Shown piece by piece: positions 35,220 through 46,611 of a stretch of 64,000 bases of DNA. The translations under genes were made by a program, and so were the position numbers. Under the pieces are notes generated by a model that worked only from the letters and a program-made list of their open reading frames with translations, made no database searches and had not been told where the DNA came from. Position 1 is the first letter of the stretch. Every line of letters starts with the position of its first letter. This stretch comes from Triops longicaudatus. Its lineage: Eukaryota; Arthropoda; Branchiopoda; Notostraca; Triopsidae. The DNA lies in assembly GCA_022885665.1 (NCBI GenBank), contig JAGQDJ010000156.1, positions 310,001 through 374,000 on the forward strand, written 5' to 3'.

Positions 35220-38200
35220 ATGGCGGATTCAGCGATGCCGCGCGGGGCAGTGAGAGTTACGTATACTCCGGTGAGGTTTTGTCATTACCATATCCTTTGT
35301 CGTCCTGACTGTCCTAGTAATCTTCACTGCGCTGCCAAGGAATCATCATTACACGATTTGTGTGTAAATTGAAATGCTTAAGTGCATCCGGTGCAAAAAG
35401 GAGATTCGCAGTATTTTCTTGCTTATCGTGACGTCTCAAAGGGAGGGAGACGGGCGGTTTTAAGAGCTTCTGTTGCACGTTCGTATTTCAGATCCGAAAT
35501 TGGTAGGCAACTCGGGTGGTTGGATTCATTGTAACAAGAGACGACAAATGTTAGGATTACATGATAAAGAAAATTACAGCGCAACACAATTTACGATGGG
35601 AACTTGAGATGGTAAAAAGGGGGAAAAAAGGGAAGTAATGTTAACTAAAGTGTTTTTGTTTTCCTTGTTGTGTTCCCGTAGGGTCAGTACGCTTATGGTT
35701 TAAGTGGTTACGAAGCACAGCAATCGCGGCCAGATTCCGACGCGGGTAACCCACACAGCCATTCCAGCAACTCGAACAACGAAGTGGAATTGTGGAATTC
35801 CTCGCATTCCAGCCAGCATCACAACCCTTCATCGGACCCGTTGTCACCGTATCAAGGAGGCACTCCATTGTCACCTGCAGGAACGCCTCAACAACATCAT
35901 GCATACTACTCACAAGTAAACAACCTTTTCTCGATGGCTTTTCGGTAAAAAAATGGAAAAAATCCGTCAAGAGAAGTTCTTTGGCAGACCATTGTGACTC
36001 TTCGCTTTGTCACCTACTCCAAGAGTCACGTTGGACTTTGGGGAGATCCCTGGACCCGTTCCCAGCGTTTTCGAACCTGGGACTCTTTTTAAGAAGGTTG
36101 GGGTTTTTAACAGACAAGGCTTTGGTTTTTGGACAGTTAACGGTAATCGCTTAAAAAGATTGAGTTTAGTGGAGGAGCGGAACATGCAAGCTAACAATAG
36201 CACGTCAATAATTTGGATCACGAAAAAAGTGTAAAGACAACGAAGAAGAATGGGTGTCTATTGACCTCGAACGTGATGAAACTAATTGGGGAATTTTTTT
36301 ACCGAATACAATGCTGGATTTTAGAAAAATAGGAATAAATAGAATCAGAAAAAGTAGGCAGTGATTAAAAAAGGATAGGGGAAAAAAGTAACCACACCGC
36401 AGCAATGGTGAGCTTTGTATGAACGCGGAAAGGAATAAAACTGTCTCGAATTTTGGGTGGTTGAAAAGGAAAACAGACGGTAATGTACTTTTGTCTCTTT
36501 GTCATGACAGAATCCTGGCGTCGTGCCGAGCATGACAGAATTAGGTGGCACAACCAGCTCGTCGTTACATTCGCTAACTCCCCATTACTTACCTGCTTTA
36601 AACAATCACTCGGGTGGGAATCCGCCAAGTTTCCATCCCGAAGCCCGTCCTGTGGATTTGTCAAGTTCGCGCCTCTTAGCCGCCGGACACGCCCCGCACG
36701 TTTTGCAACAGTTGGGTAACCCCGGAACACCCCTTTACTTGGATACCTACAACCGGGACAACCGCCGGGACGCTTACAAACAAAACGGATTGAGCCTCAG
36801 CCTGGGAATTGGAGAATCAGGTATGCGCATAACTTTTCTTACCGTAATACGCAAATATCTCCACAATACTGTAACAACACTCTGAGTAGAACTATTTCGT
36901 CAGTCAGGAGCAAATGGTTAACTAGACGGTTCAGATATTTAAGAAAATTGGAGACGAAATTTGAGCGTTAAAAATAAGCGAGAAAGCTTTCAGTATATTG
37001 ATTAGGTAGATAGTACAGTAGAATTTTGCTATAATGAACCCTTTTTTAGTAAGTGGGCTATAATAGCCGGGTTGTAAGATCCCGAATTAGGCAAGTGCAT
37101 GTAAAAAAAAAGCGTCTGATATAACGACATTATTAATCCGAAGAGTTTTTTTCTATTCGTGGGGAATTTGTTACAACGAGCTACCACTGTGCAAGGAAAT
37201 CTCGCTATAGCGATCATTCTCGGATGTGGGCAAACTGCATTGTCTAAAGATCGGACGACGTGTCAGTAAATTTGCGTAAGAAGCTTTTGGTACTTGTTCA
37301 GTATAACCCTTGGTCACTAGGGCCAAGGTTCGTTATAGCGAGTATCTATGATAGAAGATGAATTGCATCTTTTCCTACTACAGTTGCATTAGAAGCTTGG
37401 GAGCATTGTGAGCATGAATACTGTTATGAGATGAGCTCGTAATACCATGCATCAAGGTTGAAAAGTGACATATTCCTGAAATAGGTATTTTAAGCAAAAA
37501 TGACGCACCAAAGGCACGGTGTAGACAGGCCTCATACTAGGTTAGCTTACCGCTGTTACGAACGTGGTTCAACCCGACGAGCGTATTTCCGTGATTCAGA
37601 ATAAAGTTCACAGGACGATATTCCTTGGCTTGTTCGAACACGAATTTCATAATGGCCGTAAAGATCCAGTAGAATCTCGATGTAACGAATCCTTTTATAA
37701 CGAACGTTGGTCTATTGTGTATGTGTTGTAAACCCCTGAGAATGCGGAAAAGTGTCAGATATAACAAACTTGGAATATATCTGTCAAATTTTTGTAATTC
37801 CGGCAGGTTCGTTATAATGAAATTCTACTATAAATGTTGATTTTGAGCGAAAGCAATGCGACCAAAGTTTAATAACGGTTGACTTAATCGCGAGCTTTCA
37901 TAGTCTGGGCTGAGATGATCGCAATTCTGTTATATATTTATGTGTTATTGAATACGCTACTAAGAAGCTTACATTGTTTCTCGATAATTTCCGTTTTTGT
38001 GTAGGGGCTTGGAAGTAGAGATTCATCTTAGGTTGAGAGGGTGAGGGCGGGATAGGGAGGTCTATCAAATGTTAGAATATTAAAAGGCAGTCAGAAGGCA
38101 ACGGTAGTGTTATGCTGGAACGAATTCATTTGCATTACTCCCATTTGGGTTTTTTGGTGTTGGGCCATCCATCGGGGACTAAGTTCTTAGTTTGGAGGGA

Positions 38201-41200
38201 GGCTGAAGAGGGTGCGAAGTGGTGGATGCTGCAGCAGGCTTTCTGTTAACACACGTGACGGGGGTAAGGGCACGACAAAGAGCAGCTAATCGGCACCATG
38301 TGTTTCGTTATAGTGACATGAAGTGGGTGCTTGGGAGGGTAAACCCCATCAACTTAACCAAAATGCCCAACGTAGTGCATACATTTACGGCGTTACTCCT
38401 TTTGATGGATGACATCCACTATTATTCAGCAGGAACCAACCCTTCTTTCTATTACCTTTATTTGTGTGTAGCTCCGTTGTGATTCTGCTTTTGAAGTAGT
38501 TTTCTTTTCTTTACAAAATTCCGACTTAAGCTTTCAAACGTTAATGGTTTTTTATTCCTCCAGTTATATAATAACTGTATAATCCAGTTATATATTAACT
38601 GTATAATATAGCTTTTAAACTTGTGTGTATACACTTTAATTTACGAGAATTAAGGTTGGAATTTATGAAGTGTGAAATCGATTTATTACAATTTTCGTAG
38701 AATTTCTAGTAGAAAAAGTCATCAACTGGTCTTTTCTGTTTGTATTATTGACTGTATCATTGAGGGCTCATTAAAAGCACATGCTCTGCAGCGAGGCTCG
38801 GAAAGTTGCATGTAGATGGTCGGTTTTGGCTCGCTCGGGAGTTTGAAACCCCCCAACAATATACAATAGTGTATGTCAGACTTGCTTTGGCGGAACGAAG
38901 CAAAAGCCCCGCGCTGAACCTTATATTGCAACCCCTCCCGAAACCATCCCGCGTTCTCAAATGGAAGTGTGGGAACCGCACAGGTGTAGTCGCGGATAAT
39001 TAATAGACAGGACAAACAGAGGAGAAGATCCAGCACCCCATCCGGTGTTCCTTCACTGGCACTGTAGCTGTTCTCTCTCTCTCGCACTCTCTCTCGCACT
39101 CTCTCTCTCTCTTTCTCTCTCTCTCTCTTTTGCAAGTATTTCTTTATGCTATACTCATCGACGCATCGGAAAGAGCGTCCAAACCACACAGAAATTAAAC
39201 TTATCGTATTCGTCATTGACCTCGCTTTGCTTATTACCTTTGATTATTACATGATAGCAATAGTTAAAACAACGTTAATATATTGTGTAGTACAATTTTC
39301 ATACAAGAGGACTTGTTCTCATAATTTACCTTTCGGTAAAGTAATTCTTAAGACATGCAGTATTTGTATATGACGTGGTGTAGAGAAGGTAGGACTATAT
39401 AGAAATGTGTGACCGCAGTAGCTAAGTGCACCTGGTAAAATGCTATCGGGTGACGTCACTGGACCTGCTGCTGTTTTCTCACGCTTGTATTATTGGTTAA
39501 TGTTGTAGCCCCGTCTTCATTTCAGAGGAGATTTCTAACGAGTCGGCGAGTTTATTTTCTTAGTTTAAATTTATTGAATGAGTGCAGAGCTGTTAGCCGA
39601 AGTGCATTGATCGGTTTGAGCTTCTCCAAAGCAACGAATTTTTTCCTCCTTTCGACGCTTTAGCGAGACATGGCCTATAAGCTAAATGTAAATTACGAGT
39701 TAATGGAAGAACTCCCTTCAGTAGAACAGTACTACCTTTACACTGAAGATGAACCGTATCTCCCAGTTATGGCTTTGGGTGCGACTTTCGTGGCTTTATT
39801 TCAGAATAGCTACAAATACACATACTTATTTCCGCCCTAAAACGTAACCATTCCAGCCTTCAGTTAACTAATCAATTATTTATTTTCTCGAACAGAGTGG
39901 CAGAGCCCCGATCTTAAAACCCAGAACTACCTTCGATGTAAGGAAAATACAAATTTGTTTAAATTATAGTACTGGTGGTGGGTTGTGAATGTTGGATCGA
40001 AATCATGCATTGGTTGTGGAAAAGGGGAAATGATGTTTTCTGTTTTTTCTATATGCGCTCGATTCGCTTTACGAAGTTGGACCAAAATTTTAATTTTCCG
40101 TATTTTATCAATTTTTTCGCAGATCACAGTAGTCCACTGACGTTAACCCCGCCGGACAAAGTGAACGGAGACGTGAGTAATAGTCAAAGTGGGGGCGGAG
40201 GATCTCAGCAGCAGTTGCATTCCGCATCGAGTTCCTACTCCATCGCCGTGGCCAACATGGTACCCACATTACAAACGCCTCCGTCCCCGCTGTCAACACC
40301 ATCACCGCCGGTCCCGCTAGAAAGATACGGGTATGTTGCATCATGTAAGCTATCAGGGACGCAACTCATGTGGCTATTCTTTCTTTTCAGTGGGCCACCT
40401 CTTTTTCGCCCCAAAGAGCAGCGATTAACGCGGGAAGCTATGATGCGTTACTTGCAAGAACGCGGTGATATGGTGTTAGTTATCTTGCACGCCAAAGTGG
40501 CACAAAAATCTTACGGCAACGAAAAGCGATTCTTTTGCCCACCACCGTGTATCTACCTCTACGGAGATGGTTGGCGGCGGCGTCGGGAACAGCTTCAGCG
40601 AGAAGCGACGGCGGCTGGCGCGTCAGCAGCCGAAGCCGAAGCCTCGTCCCAACTCTGTGCCTTTATTGGCATAGGCAACTCTGACCAAGACATGCAGCAG
40701 CTAGACTTAAACGGAAAGGTAAAAAAAAAAAAAAAAATAATATTAATAAAAATAATATTAATGTTTTTCGTTAAAATTTAATGAAAATTCGGAGTTAAGT
40801 GTGAAAAGCAAGAAATTAATGTTTTATGTTTCATCCAAATTAGCACTATTGTGCGGCAAAGACGTTATTCATTTCCGATTCGGACAAGCGGAAGCATTTC
40901 ATGCTGTCGGTCAAAATGTTCTACGGAAACGGGCAAGATATTGGTGTATTCCACAGCAAACGAATTAAAGTGATATCCAAGCCATCCAAGAAAAAGCAGT
41001 CTTTAAAAAATGCTGATTGTAAGTGTCTTTTTCTGCTGAAGATGGTAAAAAAAAGAATTGATTTACTAATCTTATCTTTGTGTCAACACAGTGTGCATCG
41101 CTAGTGGAACGAGAGTGGCGTTATTCAATCGACTGCGCTCACAGACAGTTAGCACGCGATATTTGCACGTCGAGAATAACAATTTCCACGCTTCTTCAAC

Positions 41201-42756
41201 CCAATGGGGTGCCTTCACTATACACTTGTGTAAGTACTCATCTTTTTGTGTGTGTGTCGTGGACGTTGAAGTAAGGAAAGATTGGTTTAATTCACAGTGG
41301 ACGATTCCGAATCGGAATCGGAGGAGTTTACTGTTCGGGACGGGTATATCCATTACGGCTCGACGGTGAAACTTGTTTGCTCGGTAACTGGAATGGCCCT
41401 ACCTCGTTTAATCATCCGCAAGGTGGACAAGCAAATGGCAGTCTTGGATGCAGATGATCCCGTCTCACAACTCCATAAATGCGCCTTTTACATGAAGGAC
41501 ACAGAAAGAATGTACCTGTGTTTGTCTCAGGAGCGAATTATCCAATTTCAAGCGACGCCGTGTCCGAAGGAACCCAACAAGGAGATGATCAATGACGGAG
41601 CGGCGTGGACCATCATTTCGACCGACAAAGCCGAGTACCAGTTCTTCGAAGGCATGGGACCTGTTCGATCACCGGTTACACCCGTACCTATCGTGCATAG
41701 CTTGCATGTAAGTAATTATAGATTGACGCTCTAATTTTCTTGACTTTCCTTGTCTGTGGACGGTTTCATGTCTTGTCGCCAATAGGCTCCATGTTAGGCA
41801 CAAAGAAATGGATTTTTTTTGAGGACTGGACGCGGAATTACCTTGAAGCACTAAAATTCACGTTAATGGCTATGTTGAAGTTCCCACGGGAATTTTGTGA
41901 CCAGTGAGTTCTCGAATTGAGGAAACTAGATAGAAGAAGAAAAATGGAAAATGAGTCCATAGATAGGGAATGCTTACAAGATATAGTTCTCACTGAGCTT
42001 GTTTTTATTGTGGTCATTCAGAAAAGGCCGACCACAAATCCGCCCCACTTTGTGGCTATGAATTAATGAGCTAAGAAGAATGGGGAAAAACAATCAATGC
42101 AACTGGCTACCCATGACGATATTTTTAGTCGTGGGAAGAAGCCAAAAAAGAAAAGAGTTGTGATGAGACTTAGATAAAAACCATAAAAGCTGTTTATGAC
42201 TGCAACGTTTTTCTCCTTGCTTGGAATGTCTTTTTGTGACAGAACTTGGCAGCTAATTTGTTATGCATTTTGTAGTTGAACGGAGGCGGGGATGTTGCTA
42301 TGCTGGAATTAACGGGTGAGAACTTGACACCCAATCTGAAAGTATGGTTTGGGGACGTGGAAGCTGAAACCATGTTCCGTTGCGAAGAAAGTATGCTTTG
42401 CGTCGTACCGGACATTTCCGCCTTTCGAAGTGGCTGGCAGTGGGTGCGGCATCCCACACAGGTATGCATTTTACTCACCTTTAGCTTTATTTTTTATGGA
42501 AAAGTTGGTTTGAATTCATAGTAAAATTGAAATTAATTTTTCTGTCTTAATCTAGGTCCCCGTTTCTTTAGTACGTAGTGATGGCGTCATTTACGCAACG
42601 CGCTTAACATTTACTTACACTCCCGAGCCCGGTCCGCGTCCACACTGTCCAACGACAGATGAAGTATTACGCGGATCGGCGTCTACAAATGGATCTTCAC
42701 ACATGGTGGGAGGCAATATACACTATGAACATTTGCAGCAAGGACCAACGATGTGA
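35220..42756 (+). CDS. Su(H): Suppressor of Hairless / RBPJ (CSL), Notch pathway transcription factor
   Basis: Ten coding exons: 35220-35270, 35682-35915, 36511-36820, 40123-40330, 40391-40718, 40844-41018, 41092-41229, 41298-41707, 42276-42461, 42556-42756, giving 746 residues. The core from about 270 is almost invariant in animals: LTREAMMRYLQERGDM, HAKVAQKSYGNEKRFFCPPP, the DNA-contacting regions around LKNADLCIASGT, the beta-trefoil domain around VRDGYIHYGSTVKLVCSVTG, and the C-terminal Rel-like domain ending TYTPEPGPRPHC. CSL proteins bind YGTGGGAA DNA and switch between Hairless-type corepressors and the Notch intracellular domain with Mastermind. The first three exons encode a long Ser/Gln/His/Pro-rich disordered N-terminus of about 198 residues whose start is the least certain part. 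An alternative first exon may lie at 39670. Confidence 0.93.
37014..37352. mobile_element. TTATAACGA-type MITE (copy B)
   Basis: The left end reads ACAGTAGAATTTTGCTATAA and the right end carries TTCGTTATAGCGAG. Degenerate TATAACGA motifs lie inside. Similar length to copy A (about 340 bp), no coding capacity. Confidence 0.45.
37667..37830. mobile_element. TTATAACGA-type MITE (copy C, short)
   Basis: The clearest inverted ends of the family: AGTAGAATCTCGATGTAACG on the left, and on the right the complement of AGTAGAATTTCATTATAACG. The two arms differ at a few positions. At 164 bp it is half the length of copies A and B, so it is either an internal deletion or a subfamily. Confidence 0.6.
38562..38610. 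repeat. imperfect tandem duplication
   Basis: Two near-identical units of about 23 bases built on CCAGTTATAT and TAACTGTATAAT lie next to each other. Each unit is partly self-complementary (AGTTATAT / ATAACT). Confidence 0.6.
39071..39130. repeat. CT microsatellite
   Basis: About 60 bases of CT-rich dinucleotide repeat with occasional GCA interruptions. It generates an artefactual Glu-Arg-rich frame on the minus strand. Confidence 0.85.
39670..39778 (+). CDS. Su(H): candidate alternative first coding exon of Su(H)
   Basis: An ATG opens 36 codons rich in Tyr, Glu and Leu (MAYKLNVNYELMEELP then PSVEQYYLYTEDEPY), then a GT donor in phase 1 (TTTGG then GTGCGA). The downstream Su(H) exon at 40123 is entered in phase 1, so joining the two keeps the frame. 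It would give a 584-residue isoform replacing the long disordered N-terminus. Vertebrate RBPJ also has short alternative N-termini from separate promoters. The donor is weak at positions +3 to +6, and no TATA box is obvious. A CGTGAGAA motif lies about 190 bases upstream. Without transcripts this remains a frame-consistent prediction. Confidence 0.45.
41881..42137. promoter_or_regulatory. two Su(H)-type motifs in the eighth Su(H) intron
   Basis: TTCCCACG at 41881-41888 (minus-strand CGTGGGAA) and CGTGGGAA at 42130-42137 lie within the 568-base intron 41708-42275. They extend the same motif excess into the gene body. Confidence 0.35.
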
Positions 42757-43425
42757 GCAGGAGAAGCACTCATATTCCTGAGATTAAGAAAAGTGCAACT
42801 GTGAAGAACTATGTGAACTCGTGTGTATGAAACTCGTAAATTTGGGAGGACAAATGAGACCGGGGAGGTTGAATCCTGCTCTGCAATTTTATATAGAGAT
42901 AACCTATCATGTGAACTCATTACCTCGATGGTGGAGGCAAACATGCACCGGAAATTTAAACAGAAAACAATGTTGTATAATGTTCCATTGTGTTTTCATT
43001 ATTCTACATTTTTTGTGTTCCATAAAAATGGTTTTGTAAAAAAAAAATAAGCGCGAAGCCGCTATATTTAGACTGGTGAGCAGTTGTGCGTTACCTAGTG
43101 ATAAGAGGTTGTTCGGTGGAAACTGTTCTTTTTTTATGGACATACAAAAGTTGTATATCGAGTCTGCTTGTTCTTTGTTATTGCGGTTTTCTTGGAAAGA
43201 TCTTTTTAAAAAGCGATGCTTAATAAACATTCCAATAATTTGCGGTAAGATCTTAGCGCATAATTTCGAAAAAAATTATTTCGGAAAGTGGGCTTCAGTT
43301 CAAATTTGTAGAAAATAATAGTTCCGCTAGATGCCGTGGCTCAATGTTTACTGAGTATTTGGCGGGAAATCTCGGTTCATTATGGTGGTATGCAGTTGAT
43401 TTTGTGCAACGAAGAATATAAAAAT
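42757..43425. other. Su(H) 3' flank and SAS-6 5' flank
   Basis: 670 bases with no separate gene. A short poly(A) near 43038 is possibly the Su(H) 3' end. The SAS-6 reading frame stays open to about 43336, so its ATG could be at 43390 instead of 43426. Confidence 0.4.
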
Positions 43426-45673
43426 ATGGCGTTACTGTCGACTGCAAGTTTACTGCAAAATCCGAGTTTAAGAAGTCCGTTGCTGACAGCAAACCAGTCA
43501 AGAGATTCCGAACGAATATATAATGGTTTGCTTCCTATTCAATACCAACATGGGGCAGAAGAGCGGAGAATATTTCTAAGGGTATGCGTAGATGTGAATG
43601 GATCATTACTGCCAGGGTCGAGCGGTCGAAAAGTAAAAGACTATGACATTCTAGCTCTCATGTCTAACAGCATTCCATTTAGGATTTGACCGTTGAGGTT
43701 AAAGACGACACAGATCCCTTTTTCTTCTATTCGTTGAAAATTACAGAAGAAGATTACGCTCAGCTCAAAAGTCAGCAAGGTTTGCTCGTTGATTTTTCGG
43801 TGTTTCCTTCGAGGCTTGTCAGCCTTTTGGAAAAATGTTCTGCAGATGATAATTCTGATTCACCTAAGTATAACGAACTACAAAATGAAAACTCAAATGT
43901 ACTAATGCTAAGAATTTTAGATTCCTTTTACTTATGAAGAAAATTACCGACAATTCCCTTAAAACGGGTTCGAACTATTTGGAGATTGTGGAAACAAACC
44001 CTTTCAAACATTTGTGCCATTTGTCTCTGAAGCTCTCAGAAGGCTCAGATATTCAATTAAGGAAACATGTCACAGAGAGTTTCCGAGCTCTGAAGGTATG
44101 CATGATGGTAAACCCATGTCTTTGCTATACCTTCACAATGTTCTTTCTAGGATGAAAAAGAGCAGTTGAGTGCTGTTTTGCAGCAACGTGTATTTCAATT
44201 AGAGCAACAGTTGGAGAGTTCTAGAAGTCTACTATCTCAAAAAAGTTCCGAGTTGGAGCAAATGCGAGGAGAATGGCAAGCTCAGTTGAGAAACTTGCAA
44301 GATAAGTTACACAATGAGTCACAAGCTAAGAAAGACCAGGCATTACAGATGGAAGAAGATGTTCAAACCAGAATACGTCAGGAACGAAAAGAGGTCGAAG
44401 ATCGATACGAAGCTCTTGTGCAATCCTTAGAAACGCGGGCTAGCTCTCTTGAAAGCCAAAACAAAGAATTACTTGAGAGAAGAATCGTTCTCGAAAGTAA
44501 TCTTCGCGACAAAGAGAAGCAGTTGTACGTCGCAGAGGAAGATAACCTTCAGTTAAGGCAAGAATTAAGTCTTACCCGGCAGCAAGGGACCACTTTAGAC
44601 ACTGAATGTCACAGCAAAGACAAGATTATACACCAAGTCAGAGCTCGAGTCTTGTCTCTAGAACAAGTAATTCTCTGGGCATCATAATAAAAAATCATTG
44701 CATGATTTTCGTTTTGTTTTTATTTTACGTGCAGGAAATGAAGGATAAAGAAACTCTGTGCGCCAGGCAACAAGAATTACTCACATCAGCCCATCAGCAA
44801 AGGATGCAGGTTGAACAGCAATTGCAGCAAAAGGAAGCGACACTTAAACGTCGAGAAAATGCTGTGCAAACGATGACAGAGGAATTGGTTAAAGCGAACG
44901 AGATTATACAAAAGCTTCAAAGTCAACTACGCATTTTGAACGATAAGGTATCGACAACAATCTTTCAACAATCTGTATATTAATCGTGTTTGCTCTTTCA
45001 TCCTTAGGCAAAATTACATGGGAACGTAGCCACGGAACAGGAAAAGGTGCTGCAGCAGAAAGAAGCAGAACTTACTGAATTGCGACAGTTACTGAAAAAA
45101 AGGGAAGCCGACTACAATTTCAAGGTTGATGAAGCCCATAAAATAAAAGAGGAGCTAACAAAGGCCAAAACCACATTGGACTTGCAAGCTACCCAACTGA
45201 AGACCAATGATAACGGTACATTTGTCATATATTTCGGGAAACTGTTTTGTTGTGCTCTTTTTACCTCATCATGCTATTTTTTCTATTGTGTAGTAATCAC
45301 GTGGCTGAACAAACAACTCAACGATCTCACTATTGGCAAGAAAGTCGATATAGATAATCCAACTACTCCTGGATACCCGTACTTTTCGACGCCAATGGAT
45401 ACCGCAAAGCCAGAGGTGATATTTTGTCTGCCTTACATCACATACCTACTGTTACATGTATCATTATAGGTATCGGATTTTAATCGCAGACCAATCGGAG
45501 AAATTTCTGCCCCTAGTGCCTTAGACCCCAAATACTTAAGGCGAGAGCCCAAAGAGAAGGCTTCGGGAGGGATTGTAAGATCTGAAAGTATCCCGACTGA
45601 GAAAAATGCTGGTGCAGCCAAAAGTAGCATGGGAGTGAAGCCGAAACCTTCTGCGTATTTTAAGAAAACATAG
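43426..45673 (+). CDS. SASS6: SAS-6, centriole cartwheel protein
   Basis: Eight exons: 43426-43632, 43683-43867, 43921-44095, 44151-44666, 44735-44947, 45008-45215, 45294-45415, 45470-45673, giving 609 residues. The N-terminal head domain is clear: DLTVEVKDDTDPFFFYSL, then QQGLLVDFSVFP, then the PISA-type block EIVETNPFKHLCHLSLKL. A coiled coil of about 300 residues follows (ending near LLKANEII-like and ITWLNKQLND), then a basic tail with LDPKYLRRE and SAYF, as in vertebrate SASS6. SAS-6 dimers assemble into nine-fold rings that seed new centrioles. Intron 2 is 53 bases and was found only because reading through it breaks the head domain. The start is the least certain part (43426 or the in-frame 43390). 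Tail-to-tail with PET117, 89 bases apart. Confidence 0.93.
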
Positions 45674-45762
45674 TTTATTTACAGTAGACTACAATAGTCT
45701 AAAACGGAAAACCCTCAGAAGTTAAGCTCCGTTCCAGGTTATGTGAAATTTCCCTCTTTAAG

Positions 45763-46026
45763 TTATTTAATATTTGTTGGTTCATTCGCCGCGAACGAAG
45801 TTGGGTGTTGGTTTTCATTCTGGGCTTTCTTCATCATCTGCCGTTCAACATCCCGAATGATTCCTTCATGAAGTTTTTGTCTGCGAATAAAAATTAATTT
45901 CAGAGCCATGTCGATAGCAATGTGGACATGTTACCTTTCAAAGTTTTGCCTATAGTGCACGTAAACAACTGTAGCTACTGTTACACAACACGACACCGCG
46001 AGGGTTATTTTTGAAGCTAAGCTCAT
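45763..46026 (-). CDS. PET117: PET117, cytochrome c oxidase assembly factor
   Basis: Two exons, 46026-45935 and 45880-45763, give a 69-residue protein. It starts MSLASKITLAVSCCVTVATV, a short mitochondrial-type signal or membrane segment. A basic helix follows with the family block QKLHEGIIRDVERQMMKK, matching human QQRLRDGVIRDIERQIRKK. PET117 is needed for complex IV assembly at the inner mitochondrial membrane and works with the heme-A synthase Cox15. The gene is too short to stand out as an open frame. The 54-base intron is clean (GTAACA to CGCAG). It shares a 213-base promoter with the gene starting at 46240. Confidence 0.88.
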
Positions 46027-46239
46027 TTTCTTGAAATTTGCGCGAGTTTTTCACGTGGATTCTGAAGCGTTTACATTTACTTACCATGCTAACGGTAGCT
46101 ATGGTAACCGAGAATCAGGCGCGCATACAAACTTGTCCTCAATATGGCTAACGTGACGACCGGTAAAGCTGTCAAGGAAGTCGTTCTTCTGTAAAATATT
46201 AGTAGGTTTTGTACCTTTCATGAAAACTCCAACGATCTG
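46027..46239. promoter_or_regulatory. bidirectional promoter of PET117 and the 46240 gene, with an X-box
   Basis: 213 bases between two divergent start codons. At 46095-46108 it carries GTAGCTATGGTAAC, close to the RFX X-box consensus GTTGCCATGGCAAC, with one near-perfect half-site. RFX X-boxes typically sit within about 200 bases upstream of ciliary genes. Confidence 0.5.
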
Positions 46240-46562
46240 ATGCCTAAAAGCCCCAGCACGTCACATGTTGGAAAGCTTTTCCAATCTAACGAGGCTGTGG
46301 AACCTATTCATAAGCAATCGGTTACAGTTGACCCCGATTTACTATGTCCTGGAGCCATTACGAAGAAATGGGACCCTGTAAGTTGAGCTTCGTCCTACGT
46401 TGCACATTTTTAATATTTTTAGTATTTTATTTTAATATTTTACGTTACTTTTCAGACAGCGTTGTTAACTACTTGTACAAAATTATGACACCTGTTCCGT
46501 TTGACGCTTCTGGAGAACAATACACAAGCATCGAAGGCTACTTAGACAAACTACCCACCTGA
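46240..46562 (+). CDS. small gene of unknown function, reading frame ambiguous
   Basis: Two exons (up to 46377; from 46456) joined by a clean 78-base intron (GTAAGT to TTTTCAG), with AATAAA at 46606. Frame 1 starts at 46240 and gives MPKSPSTSHVGKLFQSNEAV and on through KKWDP, but runs into a stop at 46486-46488 after the junction (56 residues). Frame 2 starts at 46344 (MSWSHYEEMGP) and continues in exon 2 as VVNYLYKIMTPVPFDASGEQ to a TGA at 46560-46562 (46 residues). Both exon 1 frame 1 and exon 2 frame 2 look protein-like, so a one-base assembly error or real frameshift in exon 1 is possible. The X-box upstream hints at a ciliary role. Family not recognised. Confidence 0.5.
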
Positions 46563-46605
46563 AAACGCACAGGGACAAATCCACGGTAGTAATTTTATTT
46601 CTGCC

Positions 46606-46611
46606 AATAAA
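46606..46611 (+). terminator. poly(A) signal of the 46240 gene
   Basis: AATAAA 44 bases after the frame-2 stop codon. It supports a real transcript ending here. Confidence 0.55.

Larger units (their letters stand above)
36821..39669. other. first part of the 3.3 kb Su(H) intron 3
   Basis: Contains two inverted-repeat elements (37014, 37667), a short tandem duplication (about 38562-38610), a CT microsatellite (39071-39130) and Su(H)-type motifs at 38968-38975 (TGTGGGAA) and 39476-39483 (minus, CGTGAGAA). A frame at 38722-39216 on the minus strand is an artefact of the GA repeat. Confidence 0.5.

Noticed and set aside
38722..39216. 164-codon minus-strand frame rich in Arg-Glu
   Set aside because: Produced by translating the CT/GA microsatellite. 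No splice sites or homology.
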